Assembly: GCA_022496185.1 (NCBI GenBank)
Contig: WTXG01000214.1
Span: forward strand, 1 to 62,931
Direction of reading: 5' to 3'
DNA: 62,931 nucleotides
From: Multifurca ochricompacta
Lineage: Eukaryota; Basidiomycota; Agaricomycetes; Russulales; Russulaceae
The stretch's first letter is position 1, and each line of letters begins with the position of its first letter. Shown here one piece after another: positions 1 to 10,526 of the stretch. The position numbers and the translations under genes were made by a program. A model generated the notes under the pieces. It was not told the DNA's origin, did no database searches, and was given only the letters and a program-made list of their open reading frames with translations.

Positions 1-640
1 AAGAAAAAGACCTCCTTATATATCTACAAAGGATGGTCTGTGCACAATGGAATGCGCTAGAATCTACTGATGAGGGACTAAGGCCATTGGCCAGTGAGAT
101 ATCACATGCTACACAGGATTACTTAGGTACATCAGTCAGCTGCTGCGCATCGTGAGAAAGAAAGTAATAATGATATAGTAAAAAGTCCGAAACTCTGAAT
201 CTTTATCTAATCTAATCTTAGCACAGCTTAGACCCTAACCTAGATGCCTGAAGCACCTCAAGACACATGCCGTGTCAACAGTAAAGACAACTTACACTTC
301 AGAGGAAGAAGAACTCTGAAGTGTAAAGGACAAAACAGACACCCTTATGTACCCATGGAGGTCAGGGGAAATGGTCTGTGCACACTGGGAATAAGTCCAC
401 AAGTGCTGGACAATAAACAGAAGAGGGATAATGGCCATTGGCCAAGGAGATATCACATGCTTACTGCACATTACTAAGTCCATCACTAATCAGCTGAGTA
501 AGGTGAGAAAGAAATGTAATAAAGATAACATAAAAAGTCCGATACTCCGGAATCTAATCTAATCTAATCTACAGCTGAAGCGAACCTTAGATGCCTGAAG
601 CATCTCCAGACACGTCTTGTGTCAACAGATACTACATTAC
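1..640. repeat. ~350-bp tandem direct repeat, two diverged units
   Basis: Two diverged copies of one unit lie head to tail, about 29-290 and 368-640. Shared landmarks are GGTCTGTGCACA, GGCCATTGGCCA followed by GATATCACATGC, GTGAGAAAGAAA, AAAAAGTCCGA, a TCTAATCTAATCT run, and a block with GATGCCTGAAGCA and GTGTCAACAG. No coding frame is conserved. It may be decayed LTR or other transposon sequence; no target-site duplication was identified. Confidence 0.6.
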
Positions 641-1893
641 TACTAGCTATTTCACCTTGTTTAGACTTAGAGGCTTAGACACAGTCAATAATGCAATAGC
701 AATTGCTTTATCTATAGCAGATTCAATGTACTATATCAGCTACTAAATTAAATGAACACGTTAAACACATTATCTTGTTATCTCATTTAATAATGTGATT
801 TGATCACATGTCAGATCTTAGATGTGCATCCTAAGTATCTAATTAATTGCGAACATTTTGGACTTATGTAATTACGTTGAACTGCTATCCTGGAACTTCT
901 GTACTGCTATCTTGGTTCAACAATATTTGCTATTGTTTACTTTACATCACATGATTCAGCACAACGTGCTGGGTGAATTGCATTCACTCTAATCACTATC
1001 AGGGAGGAGAGGTGATAGTTGGATGTTTCATGCTCAATGCCCAAGCCATCCTTACATCCCCATCCTAATCTCACAATAGGACCTATATGATCACCACCCT
1101 GACATATTGGGGAAAATCATTGGAAGCTGATGGGATCACTGAGGCATGAAGAAAGCGGTAAGCTCGGATGCGCAGAGTGGCAATGCACAGCAAGACTTTT
1201 GTGAGAGGCAGAAGCCAAAACGGGAAACGGGAAATTGGATCGCCGCGGGCCATTGTCGCGGGCCGTCAAAAGAACATGGCCATGGTCATATTTAGTAGTT
1301 GTTGTAGTTCAGATTAACGTGATGAGTCGATGACTCGTTATCCTTGCTTCGTGTTGATGAGTCCCTCGCTTGTTCCCGAACGATGCCCTGACAGATAGGC
1401 TTTGCTCTGGAGGAATGAGTAAGCGTCCTTTATCTCCCCCGCGTATCCTCGTAATAATCCCCGCGGCTTTCTAACGGGCCCTGGATTATCGTGACTATAT
1501 AGCACGTTGTCCAATTCACTGAATTTTCACCTTTTTATTCTTTTTTCACAGCCATCCTAACACGTCATGCTATTGTAAGTCTCATGATGCGACCAATATG
1601 TGGACGTGGGGAAGTGGCACTGACCATTATTGACCCACGAGTTCTCAGGGCCGCGGGCCTTCTTTCGAGGGAGCACAATTATCTCTCTGAACCACTCTTC
1701 CCAATAAGCACTCGATGAACTTCTCTCTGCCCTGCTAAATGTGACTAGGCGGAATTCGCGGCGGCCGTTACTAGTTGTTGTCTAATCCAGCTGACTCTTC
1801 ACTTCTGCTCATAAATGCCGATAAGCACGCACACAAGGGGCCTCTTTCGTTTATAAGTGGAGGCTAGTAGGAGCGAGTCTCACGAGGCTTCAA
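641..1893. other. Gene-free upstream region
   Basis: I see no convincing coding sequence here. The first half is AT-rich and the second is more mixed. The last ~50 bases hold a TATA-like TTATAAG near 1851, a suitable distance upstream of the P450 start codon. Confidence 0.5.
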
Positions 1894-4184
1894 ATGAACA
1901 CCCAAACATCCATACTATTCGCCTTCATCGCTGTATTGTCGGCGCTCTTAGTCCGTCTTTACATTCGTCGTCGCAGTTCATTTCTCAGAAAGCTCCGGGG
2001 ACCGGAGTCTCATACCTTTTTGCTTGGTAGGCATTTAGGATACTCAATTTTTATGCAATTTACTCACCTTGTAACATAGGGAGCCACGGGGATTTTATTT
2101 ACCAGAACGAAGTTGGAGACTGTGAGCATAAATGGATGCGCCAATACGGTAGCGTCTGGCGTTCGAGTGGGTCCTTTGGTGTGAGCGCGGCTTTACCCGG
2201 TATCCTACCCTGTGTTTCTGAACACAATCACAGCAAGATCGCTTAGTGGTAGCCGACCCAAAAGCGTTGCAGTACATTCTTCACACCTCCGGATATAATT
2301 TTGTCAAACGGCCGGAATCGGTAAAACTTGTGGAACTGATGCTAGGCAAAGGCATTGGTTGGGCACATGGTTCATTATTTCATACATCGTTACAGCTCCA
2401 CACCCATTGACAAAGCTGTATTAGGCGAAACACACCAACGTCAGAGGAAGGTCATGAGTCCGGCGTTCTTCGCACCCCAACTGAGGACATTCCTTTCGTT
2501 GTTCCAAAACACTGCCTCAAAGGTTTAACGTTTACCCCGTTTTTATTGGCTCCGAGCTGACTTTCACCCGTCGTTAGCTTGTTCAAATATGGAAAGAGGA
2601 ATTAATCACCACAGGCCCGTCTGGCCAGTCAATTGTGAACGTGACACCATGGCTTTCACGTACGACCCTCGACGTAATCGGAGAAGGTGCGCGCGTCGTC
2701 ACGGTTGTCGTGCCATCATTTTTATTTCGTTGTAGTTGGCTTCGGCTTCCAATTTGATTCGCTTTACAACGTCAAGACCCCCCTGCGCGATCAAATGGAG
2801 AATCTTTTGTGAGCCATGACCACCCTAATACACCTTCCAGCTGACTTCGTGCGGGTCAGCGTCGATTCTGTGCTTTATCCCGCACGATGGGACATCCTTT
2901 TCAAGTCGATCTGGCGCTATATCCCGGAGCCTCTCCTTGACCTTGTGCGCTACTTGCCCACACGCCCATACAAACGATTTCGGAGGTTCCTAAAATTCAT
3001 GCGCAAGTTCTCCGAGGACATGATCAAGAAGAGTATGATCAAAGGTGACGGGAAAGACATTATGAGCGTGTTACTACGAGCGAACGCATCCGAAGATCCC
3101 AAAAGCAGACTGACAGGCAACGAAGTCGTCGACCAAATTGCGTATGTTGGAAGCCGTCGTCATAGAAAGGTCAACAACTTACCAATCTCTCTGTCGTAGT
3201 ACCCTTCTCTTCGCTGGGCATGACACAACCGCAAACTCCCTGACCTGGTATCTCTGGGAGATTGCGAAGCACCCCGAGTCGCAGGAACGCATCCGGGCGG
3301 AGATTGCTGCCATACGCGCAAAGAAGGGTAGAGAGGAAATATCAGCATCTGACCTTGACGGTATGAAATTCACTCAGGCCACTCTAAAGGTACCTTATGT
3401 TGTACTGTGATCTTCATGCTTTCCCTGCTGAGTTATCACCTCGGGACACAGGAGGCGATGAGGTTGCATCCCATAGTTTACTGGCTTTCCAGGGAGGCGG
3501 GTCGTGACGAGATAATCCCGTTAGCCTTCCCAATCACCACAGAGTCAGGCGAACAAGTCTCCTCGATACCCGTTAGGAAAGGGACGCCAATTGATATTGC
3601 CATTGGCGTGTACAACCGGTGAGCCTCCCTTCACTTCCATTCAGCAATAGGGCCGACTGCCGCAGTCTTCCGGGGGTCTGGGGTTTGGACGCAGATGACT
3701 GGAACCCGGAGCGTTTCTTGAATGTTGACAAATCGAAGCAAACCTCTCTCGGTGTCTTTGCAAATCTGTAAGTACACCTTTTTCTCTTAATATCACCACA
3801 GACGTCTCAACCAATCACGACATGCCATAGGTTGAACTTTTGTGAGTGTTTTTGTTGTTTTTTTTTCACTTCGCCTTCCTGAGGTATGGATTTTTGTAGC
3901 GGGTGGAGTCCGCTCATGTATCGGTTGGCGGTTCGCGTAAGTCCTTTATTATCAAGTAAAATCTCCTATTTGGGGTGGATCTGACTTACGACCCATCCTC
4001 TCTGTTCAGAGTTCTTGAAATGCAAGTCATTGCCGTCGAGCTCCTCGAAAACTTCGAATTTTCCATCCCCCCTCAAAGTGAGAAGACGCGGATATATCGT
4101 AAGCCGAGCGGCTTGATGCTTCCCATGACAAAGGAACAGAAGGGAGTCTGGATGGGTTTGGTGGTCAAACCGGTAGAGCAGTGA
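1894..4184 (+). CDS. Cytochrome P450 monooxygenase, 13 exons, intact
   Basis: A haem-thiolate monooxygenase, probably anchored in the endoplasmic reticulum by its hydrophobic N-terminus (first ~25 residues). Exons I deduce: 1894-2026, 2080-2180, 2234-2369, 2425-2522, 2578-2696, 2736-2808, 2860-3141, 3200-3389, 3452-3618, 3651-3767, 3831-3841, 3900-3936 and 4010-4184. They join in frame to about 542 residues, normal for the family. Visible motifs are the proline/glycine-rich hinge after the anchor, the I-helix AGHDTT, the K-helix EAMR, the PERF motif (NPERF), and the haem-binding loop FSGGVRSCIGWRFA with its cysteine ligand. Exon 11 is only 11 nt. Without the 51-nt intron at 2809-2859 there would be a stop codon; splicing restores the expected NLFVDS stretch. 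The sequence resembles basidiomycete P450 clans used in secondary metabolism or xenobiotic oxidation. No biosynthetic cluster surrounds it, so the substrate is unknown. Confidence 0.94.
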
Positions 4185-5599
4185 GAAGACGTATGTGAAA
4201 TTAAATATCAGCTGCAGTATCGGTTAATGCAACTCGGCCATTGCCGATAGCCTTGCCTTGACCTTGTGTCTTACCTCAACCTCAACAAGTTGAATTTAGT
4301 GCCATTATCACACCCCTCTCTAGCTATTCATACTTTTCACCTGCACACCTCCGACACTTGCTCATGTGGATACTAGACCTGACTTTTTTCAGGACCTCTG
4401 AACTGCGAGAGAGGGAGTTGAGGTTCTTTGAAAGATCAAGGCGATGATACAGTACCAAGGGCAATAGAATGTTAATAGGAGCGGCTGGCCTATATAGATG
4501 ATGCTACCGACCCTTGAAAAGTGATTGTGATCAGACTTTACAGGAAGGAGTAACGCCGCGGCGGATTGGTCTCTTGGGCCGCGTCTAGGTGCTCGTTACC
4601 AATGGTGATCAACGCCGATGTTAGTCAGATGACCCTAGATAGCAGCAAGGCGCGATTCAACTCTCCGGGTTCTCTTCTATCAATCGACAGAGGCGGGGGC
4701 ATGGGGCATGGTGTTTCGTTTCCGCTGGACTTGCTCGCCTCCTCTATTACTCCCATCTCATTCCTTGCCATACCAGCTCTGTTTTCAATCCCCCCTCCTT
4801 GTTGCCGAGTTCTACACGTCCCCTATGGTCTTTTCAAACGCCTTACGCAGCCTTTTCATTGCCAATTTTTGTATAAATTGGAAGGGTCCTTCATGCTCTA
4901 TCTGGTAAAAAAAGTATCCCTGACATCGTCAACGACGACCACACAGTTGGGATTCCCCCCCCCCCCCCATTTCCCCCGGAGTCGCAGTTTGCTCTTTTTT
5001 GCGTAAAGGAGAATTGTATGTGCAGGCTCCAGAGGAATGTGGTAGCGGGGATTATCTCCAAGGATTTTCCCACCGACACATTCGTCTCGAGCCTGCGCAA
5101 ACGATTTTCAGGCAAACTTGCCTTGGTTTGCACAACACCGACTAGAGTCGAAATAATCTTGATGATACTTACCCAAGAACTGGACTGCCAGTGTGCTGCT
5201 TGGCGCTTCCCGAATCTCGTTTACCTTGTTGAAGCCGTCTGGTATGTGTGCCCTTCACTTTCTTTTTGTTAGGAAAATCAGAGGGTGTGAGTTCGTATGA
5301 GAGATATAAAAAGCTAGGTTTGCAACTAAATTTGCGTCAACCAGACCCAATCCCCTGAATGACATATTGATCCACAGAACTAATTACGATGTTCGTATCA
5401 TGCGTTCTGTTAATTTGCAATCATATTTTCCTTCGGTCTCAAAATATGTCCGAGGAAAAACTCGACTATCTATAGAAAGCGGGCGAGAGAATATCTATTA
5501 GAGACATAAGAGCAAGTGGGTCGGTCCACAAATGGGCAGGGCTGGAGGTTTCAGAGCTATCCTTACAGTGGCATGGATTTAACAACACTCGTTTCACCC
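4185..5599. other. Gene-poor region with a 14-base poly-C tract
   Basis: No gene is supported. Open frames at 4566-5272 lack conserved motifs or clean exon structure. A run of 14 C occupies 4955-4968. Confidence 0.45.
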
Positions 5600-5840
5600 A
5601 CAGGGCCCATCTCAGGGCGAACTGGTTTAGCTATTCGAATCAGGGCCGATATTTAAGCGCGACGCAGTCGTACTTCTCCGGGGACAGGAACATCACCAAG
5701 CCAGTCGTATCGGATCACTGTGCGACTTGACTCAACAATGCCGATTCTTGTAAACATACAGGACCAGGAAATATACGAGGGAGAACAGAGGCACGGTAAT
5801 CCGTGTGGGTTCATCACCAGGTAGTTCCCACTCAATACAT
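5600..5840 (-). pseudogene. Decayed gene fragment, copy 1 of a duplicated sequence
   Basis: The minus strand encodes a short stretch containing GIVESSRTVIRYDWL and GDVPVPGEV. It aligns at DNA and protein level with 6780-7010, where the same strand reads GIVVEPSRTAI, a stop, then ANVPVPGEV. A likely intron precedes the GIVESS segment, with a fragment ending DEPTRIT upstream. The two copies are clearly related (roughly 70% by eye) but lie in no complete open gene. I do not recognise the family. Confidence 0.4.
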
Positions 5841-6779
5841 ATTTTCAGAATTGGGCCTTCTTCCTGTCTGTCAATAAAGCGGCATGAGCATGAACCAAGA
5901 ATGGGATGGATGTCACTTTTAGATGGGAACGACAATGAGTGCGTCAATGCCACGCACAACATGCTCTTCAGGACACAACTAAGTACTACTAGTACTCAAA
6001 TTTACCTACTGTACTTGCGCACAAAGAAAATGCGCGCCTAAATTGAGCGTTTCATCCCTCCTGTGGATCTTAGTGGTACCGATATTTGCGGGTACAATCA
6101 TTTCAATCACCTTGATCACAAAGAGATAATGACTATTGATCCCCTTTGTTCTGTTTGATCCTTACTTTCACGGATCCATTGAAGAACAAATAAATATTGA
6201 GAAATGAAAAAGTGACTCACACATGCTGCTTTTTGTTCGGACAAAGACATGATGGATCTTTCAGAATTTTTCTGATGCACCCATGAAGAAAACAAAGCAA
6301 CCTTTACTTAAATACAGCCCTCGGGACAGAAGAACGCCCTCTTACACAGGACTGAGAGGGAAGGAGGGGGGCGTTAGAAAAACAATGTGCAGTCATGTCA
6401 TGTCACCTACCTTTCAAGAGCGGATCTGTTATAAAAGAGAGCGCTCCTTCGCGTTTCTTCATCAAAAAAAGTTATACCACTCTTCACCTTCCCCCCTCCC
6501 CCCCAATACATTTATCGTGAATCGCTTTAACACCACTGATGACTTCTTTCTGGCCTACTCGCCCTGGCCCCATTTTTCCGTTGAGAAACACCGTTACGGA
6601 CACGACCACGAGCTGGGTGTCATCGCCGAACACGAAACGATGCACCATTGGCAGGAACTGGGGCGATCCCCTCCACCGCCTACGTTGCAGATGCAACGAC
6701 GTACAGTGTGAGTACAACAGATACGAATTAAATGGCACTTGTTAAACCTTGTCGAAGCCCAACAGGTTCCGCCAAATGT

Positions 6780-7010
6780 CCTGGCGCTGCAGGGCCCGGC
6801 TCTAGGTGAATTGACCTGGTTACTCGAGCGAGGTTAAATCTGTCAGCAAAATCCCATCCGACTTCACCGGGGACAGGGACATTGGCAAGCTGGCCACATC
6901 AGATCGCCGTGCGGCTTGGTTCGACGACGATGCCGGCCTTGGGAGAAATCACTTGTAAGTGTCCTTTTCTCTCTCCCCTCGCTGGAATCTTCCGTTCGTC
7001 TTCGCTGACA
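6780..7010 (-). pseudogene. Decayed gene fragment, copy 2 of a duplicated sequence
   Basis: Minus-strand relic homologous to 5600-5840. It reads GIVVEPSRTAI, then an in-frame stop, then ANVPVPGEVGWDFADRFNL. The stop and the absence of flanking exons argue for decay. The original function is not recognised. Confidence 0.4.
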
Positions 7011-8005
7011 ACTAGCCACGCATGTACCGGGCTGTGTGGGGTTCTGCCGAGCCTAGAAATCACAGTCTCAGTGTGCCGGGCCACGAGCCTGTAACTATGA
7101 CCCACGGAGCAACGAATAAGAAATCCAAGGCAATAGGACGTGGAGCGGAGAGGCTCACATCCACGAACGCACAGGAAGTTTCCCATCGATTCTTCATGGG
7201 GCAATCTCCAAGCCTACACCCCCAGGCACTACTGTGCGAAAGGACCATATTTTCTTTATTTCCAGACGACTGAAAAACAGTACAGGGCACTGCTCTTAGC
7301 CACCCAGGAGGGAGATCAGAGTCAGCGAAGTTGTCAGCGAACTCAAGTGCAGGCTATGTCCATGTGCAGGGTTCGACATCTGGGAGGACTTCAAGCGGCA
7401 TGCATTGTGACACCAGGGAAGCAACCACCCCTAACAGTTCCAGTTCTGTTGCCACTGTGTAGATTTTTGCACGACCAGACACCCCCTTGGCAACATAAGA
7501 AGAACATACCGATCGAGTACGTCAAAGCGACACACAGAGACAAAGAGAGTGCACGAGGAGTTTAAGGCACGGTTAGGCGATGGTTGAGTTGCAAGGAACA
7601 AAAAAGGCGCGGAGGGAGCTGGGTGCTGAGCTTGAAACCTTCCCGGCTGTGCCCTATAGATAGCCAGCACCCTTTGTTCAGGACGGAGATATAGATGGAC
7701 CCGGGGTTAGGGGTTAGGAAGAAGATAAAACACGACCGCCACGCCTTTCCGGTTGTTTCGTCGTTATCAACGCCCATCTCGCTATAATGCCACTCACAGT
7801 AGGGCATGGGTTGAGGGATGGATGGTTATCGTTGTGCTTTTTTTTTTATAAACCTCTTTGCCCTTCTGCTGGTGCCTATACCAAGCACTCTCCTCCATAT
7901 ATCCATCTTCCTCTTCTTCGCTTACTCCACAGGATCACCCGACATCAGATCCAATCCTCGGATCCTGCATCCATCAATGACCTCCTCAAGACATGCATTC
8001 CGTAA
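7011..8005. other. Gene-poor region
   Basis: Only unsupported open frames. One short plus-strand stretch at about 7340-7410 reads like a cysteine/histidine finger (KCRLCPCAGFDIWEDFKRH) before a stop. It is too short to call. Confidence 0.3.
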
Positions 8006-8200
8006 ACTTCACCCCTGCCAGAGAACCGACTATGCGCGTGTCTGAGGTGTCTCTGGTATTGTGGGAGAGCATGCCCTCTGTCAGAGAATTATGTCCGCGC
8101 CGTTTTCGCAAGCCCCGACATGACTCGCCGTATTCAAACAGAAGATGACCTCGCTGCGCGTATTATTGAACGCTGCTTTGGGTCACTGGTCGTAAAATAG
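8006..8200 (+). pseudogene. 3' fragment of an Agaricomycete hypothetical gene
   Basis: One frame reads CLRCLWYCGRA, then NYVRAVFASPDMTRRIQTE, then ARIIERCFGSLVVK and a stop at 8198-8200. From memory this pattern resembles the interior of large Agaricomycete proteins of unknown function. Here it ends early and has no upstream gene body. It is probably a gene fragment left by duplication or transposition. No function can be assigned. Confidence 0.35.
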
Positions 8201-8792
8201 CTTTCGACTGATGTCAATGCCCGCGACTGGTGTGGGCTTAATTCCTCCGCGTGCTGTGCTGTGCATGAGCTGTAGTCATATTAAACTTAACCTAATTGGA
8301 TCACTCACAATCATGCATTACGGTGCACAAATTTTACTCATTTCTCCAAGGTGATACCCACTTTTTTTCCAGACCGGATCCGGATGGCATTCCGAAGTGC
8401 TCCCCAACGATGTCCTGTACGGCACGCGCACTTGGAGGCGGGTGTGGGAGTTGCGTCACGTGACCTACTGTCTTCTTGTCGTCAGTTGGTTCTTCTTGAA
8501 GCTCACTCACTTTCAATTCATTGGTATTACTTGTGCAAGTTCTCACAATTGTTATACAGACGGAGGAGTTAGGTTGTAGGTGTAAAAGTAAGTAGTAAAA
8601 ATGTAGTAAAGTGTAAGTTGTAAGCTCTTACGCGAGAAAGCGGACGGAAATTACCGGGGTTGGGTGCATCTTCCCCAGCGAAAGCAAGACGCGACAGACA
8701 ACTCATCCTCTTTCTCCTTTTCCTCTTTACCCTCTTTACCCTCCTCTTTCCCTCATATACTTCCTTCATTTCCCCTTCTTCACCTTCTTCTC

Positions 8793-10334
8793 ATGGCCTC
8801 ACTCGCTCGACTTCGCTCTCGTCTTCCCCTCACAAAGTCCGGGCGGTTTGCTGTAAGCCATTAAACATTAAACATTATTTTGTATATTATTTATTTGATT
8901 CCTTGTACTACCTATCACCAGCCGTTTGTTCGTTCACTACAAACTTCGGCCGACTCGACACAACTCACTCAATCAATACCAGAGGATGGCTCAACACCAT
9001 TCTCAGTTAAGCTTCATGAAGACTCTTTTAGGGCCTATCACACAGAAACACCGTCCCTTGAGGTAGAGGTCACCAAGGATAGTCTTCTCAAAATGTACAA
9101 GGAGATGGTCACTATGCGTCGCATGGAGCAGTCTGCTGATGCGCTCTACAAGAGCAAGCTCATTCGCGGCTTTTGCCATCTCGCCATTGGCCAGGTCTGT
9201 CCCCTGTGTTCTCTCTTCGGGAGTTATCGCTTCTGATGTATTATTCGTTTCCCGTGTTCGTGTTTCTTTTTTTTCTCTAGGAAGCCGTCGCGGTCGGTCT
9301 TGAGTCATCTATAACCAAGGATGATATGGTCATCACTGCCTACCGCTGCCATCCTTTTGCTGTCCTTCGTGGTGGCACAGTCACTGGTGTCCTTGGTGAG
9401 CTACTTGGTCGCCAGGTCGGCATGTCAAATGGAAAGGGAGGATCTATGCACATCTTCACGCCGAACTTCTTTGGTGGCAACGGTATCGTTGGCGCACAAG
9501 TCCCCATTGGTGCAGGGATTGCCTTTGCTCAGAAATACCTCGAGCGGCCCACCGCCACGTTCGCACTCTACGGTGACGGTGCGAGCAATCAGGGCCAGGT
9601 TTTCGAAGCGTTCAACATGGCCAAGCTTTGGAACCTTCCCTGTGTGTTTGTTTGTGAGAACAACAAATACGGAATGGGTACCTCAGCCGAGCGCAGCTCA
9701 TCCAATACCGAGTACTTTACCCGTGGAGACAAGATACCGGGGATTCAGGCTAACGGTATGGATATCATCGCTTCTGCACAGGCAGTCAAGTACGCGCGTG
9801 ATTGGGCGGTTTCGGGCAAGGGCCCTCTCTTGCTCGAGTTCGTAACCTACCGTTATGGTGGCCATTCGTGCGTGTTTTTACTTTGGAAAGTGACAAGCGC
9901 TGATGATGAGGACAGCATGTCAGATCCTGGCACAACGTACCGTACGCGTGAGGAAGTGCAGCGTATGCGTTCAACGCAAGACCCAATTCGGGGTCTCCAG
10001 CGCTACATTGAAGAATGGGGCGTCGCGACCGATGCCGACCTTAAGGCGAGTAGTGACGCATTCCCCCCTTACTTGCTACTCGTATCCTAATGAGCAAGTT
10101 GCATCACGCAGGCTCTTGATAAGGCTGCCAAAGAGGAAATTGACAAGGCCGTTGAAGAGGCTAAGGCTTCGCCCGTGCCAAAGACTGAGGATCTTTGGAC
10201 CGATATCTATTACAAGGGCACTGAGCCATCAGCCATGCGCGGGCGGGAACGCGGGGAGGTAAGTTGCCTATGCGTTTTTTCCGAAAAACATGCTAATCGG
10301 TTTGCCTCTTCTCGTAAAGGTTCACGTTTATTAA
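8793..10334 (+). CDS. PDA1: Pyruvate dehydrogenase E1 component subunit alpha, mitochondrial
   Basis: Thiamine-diphosphate subunit of the pyruvate dehydrogenase complex, which oxidatively decarboxylates pyruvate in the mitochondrial matrix. Exons: 8793-8852, 8922-9194, 9281-9867, 9916-10045, 10112-10258 and 10320-10334, giving 403 residues, typical of E1-alpha. The first ~30 residues are rich in R, S and L, as expected of a mitochondrial presequence. Recognisable features are the TPP-binding stretch GDGASNQGQVFEAFNMAKLW through NNKYGMGTS, the RYGGHSMSDPG phosphorylation-loop region containing the serine regulated by PDH kinase in other eukaryotes, and the terminal VHVY. The intron after exon 4 begins with GC (AAG|GCGAGT) instead of GT. 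The final exon carries only four codons and the stop. No frameshift is present. Confidence 0.96.
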
Positions 10335-10526
10335 AGCCTACGGATAAAACGGCGGGATGTGGGCCGCCTTTTGATAGACACTTTACAGTACCCTTCCACC
10401 TTGCTGCTAGTTGTAGACCGCTGTGCCTGTTCAATTCATGTGTATGAACATGCACGCTTTCGCTTTTTTTTTGCGCTGGAAACTGGATGATGTGATGATT
10501 CATGAAAAATCACGTGACAAGTTGGG

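Noticed and set aside
2809..2815. Stop codon inside the P450 as proof of a pseudogene
   Set aside because: A 51-bp intron with GTGAGC donor and CAG acceptor removes it and restores the conserved residues NLFVDS.
7340..7410. Zinc-finger gene fragment
   Set aside because: One short Cys/His pattern ending in a stop, without flanking support; likely chance or too decayed to name.
1894..10334. P450 and neighbours as a secondary-metabolite gene cluster
   Set aside because: No backbone synthase, transporter or cluster regulator; the nearest intact genes are conserved housekeeping genes.
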